From the NCBI GenBank assembly GCA_030704615.1, contig CM060733.1, forward strand, positions 40,424,001 to 40,488,000: a stretch of DNA of 64,000 nt, read 5' to 3'. The DNA comes from Takakia lepidozioides. Its lineage: Eukaryota > Streptophyta > Takakiopsida > Takakiales > Takakiaceae. The translations under genes were made by a program, and so were the position numbers. The notes beneath the pieces are model-generated. The model had not been told where the DNA came from, ran no database searches, and saw only the letters and a program-made list of their open reading frames with translations. Below, piece by piece: positions 21,703-33,313 of this stretch (positions are counted from its first letter, which is position 1; each line of letters opens with the position of its first letter).

Positions 21703-24700
21703 TCAGATTGGTTGCACTATCAGTCCAAGCATGCTACGGAATCGATTAAACTTGTCAGCGGTAAGAGGCTTCGTTAAGATATTTGCGATCTGTGCATTCG
21801 TATTCATATACGTCATCTGGATTGCACCCTGTGCCTGAAAATCTCGCAGCATATGATATTGCACATCAATGTGCTTTGTTCTTCGATGAAACTCCGGATT
21901 CAAGACCAATTGGATTGCACTTTGATTGTCTGAATATAAGGGAGTAGGGTCTTTCTGTGTGTGCCCAAGATCAGGCGGCAACCTTCGTAACCAGATTGTC
22001 TCCTTCGCAGTTAAACAGGCTGCTATGTACTCTGACTCTGTCGTGCAACCTGCTGTGTACATTTGTTTTCTGCTCACCCACGTAACAGCTGCTTGATTGA
22101 GTAATGTGACACTCCCACTTCTAGATCGTCGATCGTCCAAGTCCCCTGCATAGTCAGCATCAGCAAAAGCCGTAAGAGTGTTTGAATTCTTGCAACGTGA
22201 GTAGCACAGACAATAGTCTGTTGTCCCCCTGAGATATTTGAATATCCTCTTTACAGCTGTGCAATGAATTCGTTTGGGATTCTGTGAATACTTGGCCACA
22301 GTGCTGTCAGCCGCATATGCAATGTCTGGCCGTGTGCCAATCATGGCGAACATCAAGCTCCCAACTGCCTGTTGGTAAGGAAATTCATGTTCCTCTTCTT
22401 CATCTTCACCTCTTGGTAAATGCAACTGCACATTGGGATCTGCAGGTGTACTCACTGTATGTGCATCCCCAAATCCAAATTTCTGGATTATGAACATCAC
22501 GTATCGGTGTTGGTCTATGGTGATCGATCGCAATCCCCTGTTTCTTTCAATGTGAAGGCCAACATAGCATTCGGCGCTTCCAGCTTTAACTTCAAATTCC
22601 TTGTTAAGAAAACTAATCATACTATCCAGTATTTCTTTGCTCTCCGAGCAACCTAGCCCGTCATCCACAAAAATGGTGGTGAATAACTTTGGCGCTGAGT
22701 TGCGAAAATACACACAAGGGTCTGTTGCGCTGGGTTGTAGGTCATATTTGACCAGAAAATCATTGAACCTCGTGTTCCATGCCCTCAATGCTTGACGAAG
22801 TCCATATAAACTTTTTAATAGTCTACAGACTATCTTTTCTTCTCCTGGCTTCACATAGCCTCTAGGCTGATCCATATATATCTCCTCCTGTAACTCTCCA
22901 TGCAGGAAAGCGGTTTTTATATCGAACTGAATCATTTCCAGATCCTCAGCGGCAGCCACTGCTAATAGGGTTATGATTGAATCGAATTTCGTAACGGGGG
23001 CAAAAGTTTCTTGAAAATCAATTCCATACTCCTGCGAGTATCATTTTGCAACCAACCGGGCTTTATACCTCTCAATACTCCCATCTGCTCGAGGCTTTAC
23101 CTTGTATACCCATTTGCACTTCACTGTGTGTCTTCCCTTTGGCAGATCAACAAGCATCCACGTTTCATTTTTGTGTAACGAGTCAATTTCTTCCTTCATT
23201 GCTAGCTCTCACTTAGCTCGATTAGGAGACATCATCGCCTCCTCATACCGTTTTGGCTCCTCTAGTAATGGTATGTATTCAGTTATTCCAGCAAACGTAG
23301 GGTAATTACTCTCCCACTCGCCGAATTGCCTGTGGTGGTCGTCGAGATCGACATACTTCTGTTCCCTGACTTTGCAAGCTTGGTGCAACCCGCTCAGGCC
23401 CTGTGTTTGCTGCATGAATTTCGCCTTCATCCATGGCAATAGGTAGATCCACTACTAGCTGAAGCTCAGGATGCTCATTATGCTGGTCAATCGTATTCCC
23501 CTCAGAATTTTGTACTTCTGGAGCCATTTTGTCTCCCACTCCCTCAAGTACCATAGTGCATGTGTTAGGTCTGCTCATCATTTCTTCGATGGGTGAAGAA
23601 TTACGGTTACCCTTCTCATCTACTAACACATCACGGCTGATGACTATGTGCTGCTTCTCAATATCCCATAGCCGATACGCCTTAGATTCCACACTGTAAC
23701 CAAGAAATATGCACTTTTTGCTCTTGGCATCCAATTTTTTTCTCAGCTCTTTGGGTACATGTGAATATGCCATGCTACCAAACACTCGTAGATGGTTGAT
23801 GTCAGGTTTCTTCCCATTCCAGGCCTCCAAAGGTGTTTTCCCATTCAACACCCTGGTTCCCGTTCGATTTAGGGTGTATGCAGCTGTAGTGGCAGCTTCT
23901 GCCCAGAAATTAGGACTGAGACCTTTTGCTTGCAGCATACATCTAACTCTTTCAACCAGAGTCCTATTGTCCCTTTCGATGACACCATTTTGCTCTGGGG
24001 AATATGGCGCTAAAAGTTCCTGCCGAATTCCATTTCTCTCAAGGAAAGTCTTAAATTTTGCGCTCAAGAATTCTCCTCCTCTGTCGCTTCTAAGCTTTCT
24101 CACTGTATGTCCTGTCTCTATCACCGATTCCACACACAGCTGCTTGAAGAACTTGAGAACTTCTCCTTTTGTTTTCATGCAATACAAGATCTTATAGCTG
24201 CTATGATCATCTTTAAACATGACAAAATGTTTGGAACCTCCATGCGAGTCTACATTCATTGTACACACATCAGCATGGTAGAACTCTCCAGGAGTCTGAA
24301 CCCTCTCACGTTCTTCATTTACTGGAAACGCAACTCTGTGATTCTTGCCCATGGCACAACCTTCACAGAACTCCAGATCTGCATTAGGGTTCAGTATTTT
24401 CATACCATCGACGATCTGTGTTTTCTCCATTTGTTTAATCATGTCGACACTGATGTGTCCAAGTTGATCATGCCACCTTTGAAGACTTGCTCCCCCAATT
24501 GTCACCGCCACATTTGCTTGAATATTATCCGTCGACAATACCATGTTTGCTTGCAGAGATTCTCCCGTAATCACTTTGATTTGCAGTTTCCAAAGGTTTC
24601 CCTCTCTCATTCCAGTCATCATAAGAGGTCCCCTTCCCTGATTTGCATACAGCTTACAAGTACGCTTATCATAGATGACGATGTAATCTCTGTCTACAGC

Positions 24701-25954
24701 CTTCGCTACTGAGAACAGATTCTTTCTGAGGTTAGGTACAAACAACACGTTGTGTATTGTTCCCTTTCTCCACTCACTTCCTGCTAGGGTTAGGATATCT
24801 ATATCCCCTATTCCACTTGCCCATACTGCAACATCAGTGGCAACTTGCACTCCCCAACGATGAGATTCAATCTTCTTAAGATTTTTGAACCATTGCATCT
24901 TGTTGGTCATGTGCTCAGATACAGCATTGTCCGAGTACCAGGATATATCGTCTTCATCGCCAACTTTCTCTCCAATTGACGTGCTGTTGTACACTGCTGC
25001 ATTAGCATTGCTAATATGTACAATCTTTACCAGATCATTGACAATGTTCTGATCAGTGTTTCTTCCTTGTGTCACTGAGCCATCATCGACACGCTCTCTT
25101 TCTTCATGATGAAATGCAGTGGCAGCATAGGCATCGCTCATCTTAATGGATTCCACCATGTTAGCAGCGATACTCTTCGTACATTCTCGCTCCCAGTGCC
25201 CAACTTCACCGCAGGTATTGCACCTCGTTTTCTTTTTCAACTCCGCTATTCTTTCAGCTCTCTCCTTCTTCTGCTCCTTTGTCAGAAAACTTCCACCGCT
25301 TGTGGATGAGTTATGTCTTCCTTTGACATGCTTTGTGAAGAAAGCTTTATCCATAACATCCTCCGTGTTTCCTCGCGCTTTTCTCAATGCTTCTTTCTTG
25401 AGTAACCTAGATTGCAAGTTGTTCAACGTCCTCTCGGCAGCGGGTACACTATCCCATGCATCTAAGATGTTCTCATAGCTTGGAGATAAAGTGCACACTA
25501 TCTTTGCCATGATAGCTGATTCAGTCATCTTCTCACCAAGATCACTCAACTATTTTGCCATCAGTTCTATCTTGCTGATATAACTGGAGATGCTCTCATT
25601 TTCTTCCATCTTGAGATGATACATCTTGCTTTGTAAGACATGAATGTTCTCGGTAGCATTTTGCTCATGAACTGCCACTAGTTTCGCCCACATCTCTACT
25701 GAGTTTGTGCAGTTTACCAACTGTTGCAAGTGATTCTTATCTACTCCTTGAGTAATATGCATGCAGACATTGCTGTCCCTATCATCTCATTCATCTTTAT
25801 CCGAGGCCACTGCTCTCAAATCCTTCCCACTGACAAGAGACCATAGCTTCTTGGCTCTTAGGATAATCATCATTTGAAACTTCCATAGAGAAAAATTCTC
25901 TCCTGAAAATCTCTCTATCTGCATCACATCTTTCGATGTGGTAACTGAACTCAT
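21703..25954 (-). pseudogene. Copia-1 gag-pol polyprotein (interrupted)
   Basis: The start ATG is at 25954. Gag carries the zinc knuckle CNTCGEVGHWEREC. The protease core is eroded (WYSDNAVSEHMT, where DSGA is expected). Integrase shows SDRGGEF and PYSPEQNGVIER. Reverse transcriptase shows FDIKTAFLHGELQEEIYM and FVDDG. RNase H shows FADADYAGD, TESEYIAA and TKHIDVQYHMLRD. Four nonsense codons were found: TGA at 25789-25787, TAG at 25552-25550, TGA at 23211-23209 and TGA at 23043-23041. A frameshift lies between about 23440 and 23340. The longest open piece is 25549-23306 (748 codons) and the polymerase part is 22959-21703. The coding is near complete but cannot give a full polyprotein. Confidence 0.95.
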
Positions 25955-26076
25955 CTTTGCTGCTATTTCCTAGATCTCTCTGCTAGTTCTAGTTTCATTC
26001 GTGAACAAGATCAAGAAAGAACTCTCAGAAATAAAATTGTTCACGAAAGCACTCTCTGATTGAGCTTCAAACGTTT

Positions 26077-26090
26077 GTGGGCCCATAACC
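26077..26090 (-). promoter_or_regulatory. Copia-1 primer-binding site (half-tRNA iMet type)
   Basis: Directly next to the 5' LTR the minus strand reads GGTTATGGGCCCAC. This is complementary to the anticodon-arm part of plant initiator tRNA-Met (GUGGGCCCAUAACC), not to its 3' acceptor end. Priming by a cleaved 5' half of initiator tRNA-Met is established for Drosophila copia. The tRNA sequence is recalled, not searched. Confidence 0.75.
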
Positions 26091-26510
26091 TATTGAAAAA
26101 CTCAAAGCATACAATACTATCTAGAACAACAATTCAAAGATTCAGGCAATCAAAACACACGATGGTATCAAAGCACTTTACACTACTGCAATTCCACCAT
26201 AAGGCATCAACATACAAAGAAGTTTTCAGCAAATCAAAGACTCTCGATAGTAAGCCTAAATACTATTCGTAGTAACGATTGCTCGGCGCTGGCGGGAGTC
26301 TAGTAATTCAAAATAATGCTGTCACTATCCATCCGTAAATAGTACACAGTAGCAACACCTTGGCCAACTGCATGTCTCCGTTAAATCCTAGTGTAACCTA
26401 ACTGGCCTCTGACTTAGATATTCCGTCATGGAATAAATCAGTGTAACTCGTAACTCTTGATGACTTGCAGTAACATGGTCACACTGCGATTTCAACCAGA
26501 AAAAACAACA
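26091..26510 (-). repeat. Copia-1 5' LTR (420 bp)
   Basis: Partner of the LTR at 21189-21600. Its inner end reads TATTG (minus strand CAATA) where the outer end of the other LTR reads TGTTG. The primer-binding site follows without spacer. Confidence 0.97.
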
Positions 26511-26806
26511 AGTTCTATCGATCTATTAACGCTACCTGTAGTTATACCGAACCGCTCTGCCTACAATATGATGCAGTACTGAACTTGGAGTTTTGTTTGA
26601 GTACTTTTTGATCGAGATTCTATGTGTACACAACAGAATACATCAGGTTTGGGGATAATGGACTACTCTTGAGTCGAGATGCAACCCACAAAATCAAACG
26701 TTGCTATATCTATCTGTTTTCTTTTTGTAAGAAGGCCTGCTCAGGGCATCAACAATTGGTTGGCTAAAGTCTCCTCTCAGTAAACTCTCCTTTTCAACTT
26801 CATCTG

Positions 26807-27144
26807 GTGAAACCAAAGAACGTTCAACGATTTGATGACCAAACTGTAGAGCATAAGATAGAGGATTTTGATAATGAGGACAGGTGCTTACAAGAGAATC
26901 TCGCGTCATCGAACCAAGTTCCATTTTGTGGAGGAATGTCCCCGTCAAGCTCGGGAACGGATCCTTATAATGGCCAGAACGACAGACCGAAAAGAAAAAG
27001 GATAAGGGCCCATGTAAGAACGGTGATGAAGCGCAGAGTCAATTACGGATGACACATATTGCTATGGAGCGGAATAAAAGAAAACAGATGAACGAGCGTC
27101 TGTGTGCCCTTCGAGTACTTATGCCTGGCTCTTACGTCCAGAAA
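26807..27144 (+). pseudogene. SMF: SMF pseudogene: basic region and helix 1 exon
   Basis: The open stretch from 26807 contains [20 protein letters not shown] and PKRKRIRA. A frameshift near 27008-27012 separates it from [17 protein letters not shown] and helix 1. The DNA-contact residues of the basic region (H, E, R as in H-I-A-x-E-R-N) are still present. After GSYVQK (ending at 27144) relatives have a splice donor, but here GCTAAC follows with no GT. The start of the gene is not resolved. Confidence 0.8.
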
Positions 27145-27630
27145 GCTAACCTTCTGGACAGGAGGATGTAAATATGTTGAATCCCTGAACTATAAGTCTT
27201 CGTAGTGATTGATGATGGTAACTATGGATTTGATCAGGCATGTACACAGATCATCTCTGAACTTCCTGTGAGGCCATGCTAGCTGATCTAACTTAATCTT
27301 GAAAGATGTAATGCACCTTTCCGTGCAGGTCCAAATCTGGCAACCTCAGCTGGAAGGCAGTAGATTCATAAGAATAGCTGAAACATGGATGATCTGCATG
27401 TCTAGACACATGGATTATATGTCGTTGAGTATTTGAAAAATATGTAATCTCCCGGGACTTGGGACTGGTCCTTAGTTGGGAGATTGTAATTCTTTGAGAT
27501 AAACCGAACTTCAACAATGTGGACATCCTAGTAGAGCTCCAGATGTACAAACACCAGAGAAATTCATTGTTCACCAGGATGACGATACATGTGAATGGAG
27601 TGTGAATGTTCAATGTAATGTTTTCGTAAT
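27145..27630 (+). other. SMF pseudogene intron, left part
   Basis: Between helix 1 and the copia-2 insertion point no coding signal is seen. The matching right part of the intron, ending in the acceptor ...ttggacag, is now inverted at 29504-29479. Confidence 0.6.
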
Positions 27631-27635
27631 GTATT

Positions 27636-28013
27636 TATTGAAAATACTGATTTCACTGCTTGCTCATAGTTGTTTATAGAGTAGCCGGTAAGTTATGAAG
27701 AAGCTATCCAACACTAAGAAGTACGCTGCTTATCAATCTACAAGGCAATCCATGGAATCAATGATGCTCACGCATCTTTAAGCTTAACTACACCACGCTA
27801 TGAACATACATAAAAACTAACTGAGTATCTTCTGCCACCAAAAAAATAAGGTGCTACTAAGTGAGGGAGATCCAACTAGCTAGAGATTCAAAATGTGATT
27901 GACTGGCATCTGTGATTGTGACTGCTCGGTGGACTACCACCTATTTGCTGACTATGACTATTCGACCAGCATGGTCCAGATGTCAATGACGGACTGGATC
28001 TTCGATTTCAACA
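27636..28013 (-). repeat. Copia-2 3' LTR (378 bp)
   Basis: Inverted counterpart of 29505-29894. The purine tract GAGTGGGAG (minus strand) lies at 28014-28022, directly outside its U3 end. Confidence 0.95.
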
Positions 28014-29455
28014 CTCCCACTCAGTCCGACATTGTATGCATGCTTCAAAGATCGCTTGCACAGAGATTGCTTGCTGGGGAATGCAACCCAAGCATGGAGC
28101 GAAAACGAAGGAACTTGTCTGGACCAAGAGCCTTATATCGGAAATCTGATCGTTCGTGTGAACATACTAAATGTCAATTTCTCCCTTCGCCTGGTTCTCG
28201 TGAATGACATGGTACTGAACGTCTATGTGCTTTGTTCGACGATGGTACTCTGGATTGTGAACCAGATGGAGTCCATGAGTCTCAGTAACCAAATAATCTC
28301 CCTCGTAGCCATGTGAGCCGCAACATACTCCGATTCAGTTGTCGATCCAGCAGTACACGCTTGTTTCCGACTGCTCCAAACAATTGCTCCTTGGTTCAAC
28401 ATAATGACACATCCGGATCTGGATTTTCTATCATCTATGTCACCAGCATAATCTGCGTCGCAAAATCCTGTGAGCAGATTTGTGTCTTGCTTCCCATTGT
28501 AGGTCAGAACAAAATGAGATGTTCCCTTCAAGTATTTCATGATCCGTTTCACAGCGTTGTAGTGCACAGGTCTGTGACTTGATGCTTATTTCGTCATTGT
28601 ACTCACTGCATATGAGATGTCAGGACGACTCCCGATGCTTGCAAACATCAAGCTTCCAACCATTTCCTGATATGGAAATTGGTAATCCATGATGTTTTCC
28701 TTGTCTTCTTTCTCTGAGTCACCCGAAGGAGAATAGAAACTCATTTGAGTATTAGGGTCGGCAGGAGTAGTCACTGCCATTGCATTTTTGAAACCATACT
28801 TCGTGATCATCTTCTCAATGTAGACTTTCTGATCGATTGTCCTGAGTTGCCGATCTCTTTTAATTCGCAAACCGACATAACAGTCTGCCTCTCCCACTTT
28901 GATTTCAAATTCCTTGCCCATGTATTCAAACATGTTGTCAAGCCTTGCTGACTCAACGCAACAGGCCAGTCCATCATCCACAAATAGAGATGTGATGATT
29001 TTGGGCTTCTCTTTACTGTAGTAAATGCAAGGATCTACCGCACTTGGTACCAAATTGTACCTAAGCAGAAAATTGTCAAACTTCGCATTCCAAACTCGTG
29101 AAGCCTGCTTCAGTCCATACAAACATTTTTTCAAACTGCATACCAGGTGCTCTGTGCCTGGTGCCATGAAGCCCGGCGGCTGGATCATGTAGATCTCTTC
29201 TTCGAGTTCTCCATAGAGAAACGCGGTTTTAATATCAAATTGCATGATATTCATATCCTCGGATGCTGCAATGGCAAGAATGGTGCGCATGGAGTCATGA
29301 ATACTTGACGACGGGAGAAAATGTTTCTGCATAGTCAATACCATACTGCTGTGAGAATCCCTTGGCAACTAATCGTGCCTTGTATCTCTCAGCTGTTCCA
29401 TCTGATTTTGTTTTTAGTTTGCCCATTTACATTGCACCGCTTTGCGATCACGAGG
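28014..29455 (-). pseudogene. Copia-2 reverse transcriptase and RNase H (inverted away from its gag-integrase)
   Basis: The minus strand reads CKW, then [77 protein letters not shown] and TKHIDVQYHVIHE. The order and motifs are those of copia reverse transcriptase and RNase H. One in-frame stop after VSTMTK (near 28585) and small frameshifts near 29420 and 28240 interrupt it. Catalytic VDD is intact. Confidence 0.93.
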
Positions 29456-29504
29456 TTAATTATAGATGCCTGGTCTCCCTGTCCAATATCAGATGTCACA
29501 ATAC
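29456..29504 (-). pseudogene. SMF: Inverted SMF intron end and first half of helix-2 exon
   Basis: On the minus strand the 5 bp duplication gtatt (29504-29500) is followed by gtgacatctgatattggacag, an intron end with a good AG acceptor. Then come 21 bases, 29478-29458, coding GDQASII. The rest of the exon (GAIEFVKELERLLQ) stands 3.2 kb away on the plus strand at 32681. This short tract proves that one inversion breakpoint cut the exon. Confidence 0.88.
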
Positions 29505-29894
29505 TGTTGAAATTGAAGATCCAGTCCGTCATTGACATCTGGACCGTGCTGGTCGAATAGTCATAGTCAACAAATAGGTGGCAGTCCACCGAGCAGTCAC
29601 AATCACACATGCCAGTCAATCACATTTTGAATCTCTAGCTAGTTGGATCTCCCGCACTTAGTAGCACCTGTATTTTTTTGGTGGCAGACGATACTCAGTT
29701 AGTTTTTATGTATGTTCATAGCGTGGTGTAGTTAAGCTTACAGATGCATGAGCATCATTGATTCCAAGGATTGCCTTGTAGATTGATAAGCCGCGTACTT
29801 CTTAGTGTTTCAAAATTGTTGGATAGCTTCTTCATAACTTACCGACTACTCTGTAAACAACTATGAACAAGCATTGAAATCAGTATTTTCAATA
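29505..29894 (+). repeat. Copia-2 5' LTR (390 bp)
   Basis: Begins TGTTGAAATTG, ends TTTTCAATA, and matches the inverted LTR at 27636-28013 with a moderate number of differences, more than between the copia-1 LTRs. Confidence 0.95.
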
Positions 29895-29908
29895 GGTTAT
29901 GGGCCCAC
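29895..29908 (+). promoter_or_regulatory. Copia-2 primer-binding site (half-tRNA iMet type)
   Basis: GGTTATGGGCCCAC follows the LTR without spacer, the same 14 bases as in copia-1, and is complementary to the anticodon arm of initiator tRNA-Met. Confidence 0.75.
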
Positions 29909-29966
29909 AATCGCTTAATGCTGTGTGAGAGGTTTTGTTTCTGTAGAAGTAAGGGTGATAGAAGAA

Positions 29967-32237
29967 ATGGCGTTGGTGAAGACAGATTCTAAGAACGTGA
30001 CGAATATTGAGAAGTTCACGGGAGATAACTTCTAACTATGGAAGTTCCAGATGCAAGTGCTATTCCGAGCAAAGAAGCTTTTACGTGTTGTTGAGGGGAT
30101 AGAATTGAGAGAAGAAGCTTTGGATCAGGATGAGTGGGATGACAAGGATATTTGTGCTTCTTTGTACATCTGCAGGTCGGTAGACAATAAGCGTATGCAG
30201 CAACTCATTGCATGCAAGACATCAGCAGAGATGTGGAGTCGTCTCATCACCATTCATGAGCAGTGCGCAAGGGAAAATATCCATATGCTACAGCAGAAAT
30301 TTTTTGAATACAAGATGAGTGATGGTGATGATGTAGCTGAACACATTAGCACCATAGAGTCCATGGCTTGCCAGCTTAACGATCTTGGGGAGGCCACAAC
30401 AGATCGAGCAGTAATCACCAAGATTATTTGCAGTTTACCTCCTTCATACCGACACATGATCTCAGCGTGGGACAGTGTTCCAAAGGATGAGCAGACGATC
30501 AAGAAACTTACCGTAAGACTGCTAAAAGAAGAAACCCTGAACAAAGAACGAGGAGCATTTGATTAAGCCAGAGATAAGGCTTTTTTTGTTGGTCGGCCAG
30601 GTAATATGAACAGCAGTGGAAGCGGTGATGGTAAGCCAAGATTGACGTATGCTGAACGTCAGGAAAAGATAAGGAGAATCGAGGAATTGAAGAAACAAAC
30701 TCATTGTAATGGTTGCGGAAGAAGAGGACACTGGGAGTGCGAGTGTCCTGATAAGAAGGCAGCAGAGACGAGTCAAGCAAATCAAGTGGAGAGTATGTCT
30801 CCAGAGGTCAATATTAGCACTGCATACACTGTTCACGGGGCTCAATCTTCTAGAGTTACCATGGCTGAGAGTAACTGTTGGTATGCTGATGGCCGTGCAA
30901 GTGAGCACATGACCGATAAGAGAAAGTGGTTCAAGAATTTGGAACCAATAGCTAAGGGGAAGTGGCATGTCGTGGTCGCTAGCAATGATTCTGTGTGGGT
31001 TGAGGGAGTTGGGGATATCGAGATTATGAGTCTTGTTGGAGACAAGTGGGAGAGAGGAGTGATTACAAAGGCTTTGTATGTCCCTAAGTTGAAAAAGAAT
31101 CTATTCTCAATCGGACAGGCAGCAGACAAGGGAATTGTCACTGCCTATAACAAAGAGAGTTGCAAATTAATTTGCAATGAGGGACGAGGAAGAATTGTGA
31201 TGGTAGGTTTGCGTGAAGAGAAACTGTATAAGCTGCAGTTGAAGGTCATTATACCTAAGAGTATCGACAAGGGTTTGTTAAGTGGCAAAAATGAGAGCAT
31301 CGCTTTCTTGAGTGAGTCAAATCCTAGCAATCTGCATCTCTGGCATTGTCGTTTGGGATATCTAAATCATGCTATGATCAAGAAAATGGAGGCATCACAG
31401 AGTGTAGAATGTCTGAAGATAGGCAGTTTGAGTGAGGCATCAACCTTCTGTGAAGGATGTGCCTATGGCAAGAGCCATAGACAGAGCTTTCCTGTCAATG
31501 ATGAGAGAGTAAAAACTGAGAAAGTTGGAGATCTCTTACACACGGGTGTGTGTGGACCGATGAAAATAGACTCCATCGGAGCGTCAAGGTATTATGTAGT
31601 TTTCAAAGATGATTTCTCAGGGTACAGAATGGTATTCTGCATGAAGAAGAAGTTTGAAGTCATAGAGCACTTTCGTAAGGTCCTTAAGCAGACATAACAA
31701 GAAACAAAGAACAATGTCAAGATAGTTCGTAGTGACCGAGGGGGAGAGTTTATGAGTTCAGCTTTTAAAGAGCTTTGTGAGAAAGAGGGAATCCGCCATG
31801 AGCTGACAGCTCCTTATACACCAGAGCAGAACGGTGTTGCCGAGAGAGAAAATAGAACCATCATGGAGTCAACAAGGAGTATGTTGCATACAAGCAATAT
31901 TGGCCTAGAATTCTGGGTAGAGGCGGTACTAACGAGTGCTTACATCCTAAATAGAATAGGAACATGGTTACTGGATGGGAAGACACCAATCGAAGCATGG
32001 TCAGGAGCAAGACCATTTGTTGTTCATTTCAAGATTTTTGGATCAGATGCCTATTCTCACATTCCAAAGCAGATGAGATCCAAACTTGATCCAAAGTGCA
32101 AGAAATGTGCATTCATAGGATATTGCACCAAGAGCAAAGCATATCGGCTCTGGCACAATGACACTAAGAAGGTGATACTCAGTCGAGATGTTGTGTTTGA
32201 TGAGGGATCGTACACATCTACAACAGAGTCATTGTAA
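29967..32237 (+). pseudogene. Copia-2 gag, protease and integrase
   Basis: One frame starts at ATG 29967 and runs to TAA 32235-32237, interrupted by only three stop codons (TAA at 30033-30035, 30564-30566 and 31695-31697). Gag has FTGDNF and LWKFQMQVLFRAKKLL and the zinc knuckle CNGCGRRGHWECEC. The protease core reads WYADGRASEHMT, eroded from DSGA. Integrase has WHCRLGYLN, FCEGCAYGKSHR, RSDRGGEFMSS and PYTPEQNGVAERENRTI, so the D and E of the catalytic core can be seen. A linker follows to NETWLLT near 32674, where the inversion breakpoint separates it from reverse transcriptase. Confidence 0.93.
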
Positions 32238-32675
32238 ACTCAAAGTGGAGTCTCCATCATGGATCTGTATGATGATCTTGAGGACTCAGTGGAAGTACCT
32301 GAACCAGTGGGAGCAATGCAGGGAACAGTGGATGCAGTTGAGGCAACAGAAAGAATTGATGGGAGTTCAATGACGAAATAATGAGCAAGCGGTATATGAA
32401 CCAGTGGGAGTTCAGCTTGAAGTGGTCCTTGATGGATGTGTGGAGAAACCATATGGGCAAATGACACGATACGAAACTTGATCACGGCAAGCACCAACGA
32501 GGTATGGTGATTGGGCTTATTTTGCTGAGGTGCAGTCTTTTGCTGGAGTAGCGAGTTCATTGGAAGAGCCCCATGATTATTGGACTGCAATCAACTCAGA
32601 ACAGAGAGTCGAATGGCAACAAGCGATGGACGAGGAATTCAGCTCTCTCATTCAAAACGAGACATGGTTGCTTAC

Positions 32676-33111
32676 AGGAGGGTGCCATAGAGTTTGTAAA
32701 GGAGCTAGAGCGGCTCTTGCAACGCGTGCAAGCACAAATTAAAGCGCAGGCGCTCATATAGAGAGCTCAACAATGTGAGTGGCCGTAGCCATTCTGAAGG
32801 TTCACTGCTATTGCAGCCATTTTTCTCATTCTACTTACTACATATGCCGCCAAGTACAGTAGTGGATCCTAAGTGTATCAATGAGAACTTATATTACGAA
32901 CCTGTCAGGGATGTCCTAGCAGAAGGAGAGCAGACGCCAAGTCTGAGGTGGCTGATGTGGAGGTCAAGGTGGTGGGTTCCGATGCTCTGGTGAAGATAAT
33001 GTCCCAACGGAGACCTAGGCAATTGCTGAAGACAATTATCGTGCTCGAGGGTCTGCATCTGACAATCTTACAACGGTCGAGCATACTGTGTTGCACTCTT
33101 TTAATGTTAGG
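32676..33111 (+). pseudogene. SMF: SMF pseudogene: second half of helix 2, linker and C-terminal domain
   Basis: Starts at the inversion breakpoint with GAIEFVKELERLLQRVQAQ, shifts frame near 32740 to KRRRSYRELNNVSGRSHSEG, and continues through PSTVVDPKCINENLYYEP. It shifts again near 32937 to KSEVADVEVKVVGSDALVKI and RQLLKTIIVLEGLHLTI, and a third time near 33067 to TTVEHTVLHSFNVR. A GTAAGT donor follows at 33112. The C-terminal domain is that of SPCH/MUTE/FAMA-class proteins. Confidence 0.88.
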
Positions 33112-33313
33112 GTAAGTTCCCCTTCATGTAGACACTTAGCAAAATTAATTGCTTATACAGTTGTGTTCAGGGCAATCTGAATTTGTGGATTGAGTTTCGT
33201 AAGTATCGGATTCAGTAGTAAACTTACAGTAAATGTCATTGGTTGTTCCATCGTCTCTGATAGTTTATCGGGCTAATGATCTGTTGTCCTCGCTTATTGT
33301 TGCATAAGCACAG

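Larger units (their letters stand above)
21189..26510 (-). mobile_element. Copia-1: complete Ty1/copia retrotransposon (5.3 kb)
   Basis: Two near-identical LTRs bound the element: 21189-21600, the 3' LTR, and 26091-26510, the 5' LTR. The 5 bp duplication AGTTC flanks it (21184-21188 and 26511-26515). The ends are TGTTG...CAACA. The primer-binding site abuts the 5' LTR at 26077-26090, and a purine tract GAGTGGGAG abuts the 3' LTR (21601-21609, read on the minus strand). Internal coding runs gag, protease, integrase, reverse transcriptase, RNase H in the copia order. Nonsense codons and one frameshift make it non-autonomous now. By eye the LTRs differ at about eight positions plus one 8 bp indel, so the insertion is relatively recent. 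Confidence 0.97.
27636..32674. mobile_element. Copia-2: Ty1/copia element broken by an inversion
   Basis: The left half is on the minus strand: 3' LTR 27636-28013, then RNase H and reverse transcriptase to 29455. The right half is on the plus strand: 5' LTR 29505-29894, primer site, then gag, protease and integrase to about 32674. The left half resumes at [11 protein letters not shown], exactly where the right half stops (after NETWLLT). The flanking 5-mers are gtatt (27631-27635) before the 3' LTR and aatac (29500-29504) before the 5' LTR, reverse complements of each other. Re-inverting about 29456-32674 gives one complete minus-strand element with duplication gtatt on both sides. The insertion lies in the SMF intron, 18 bp before the acceptor of the helix-2 exon. 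Confidence 0.95.

Noticed and set aside
27636-32674. Copia-2 arrangement as retrotransposon self-integration
   Set aside because: Host intron and exon sequence (29456-29504) lies between the two halves, and the flanking 5-mers are inverted; only an inversion after genomic insertion explains both.
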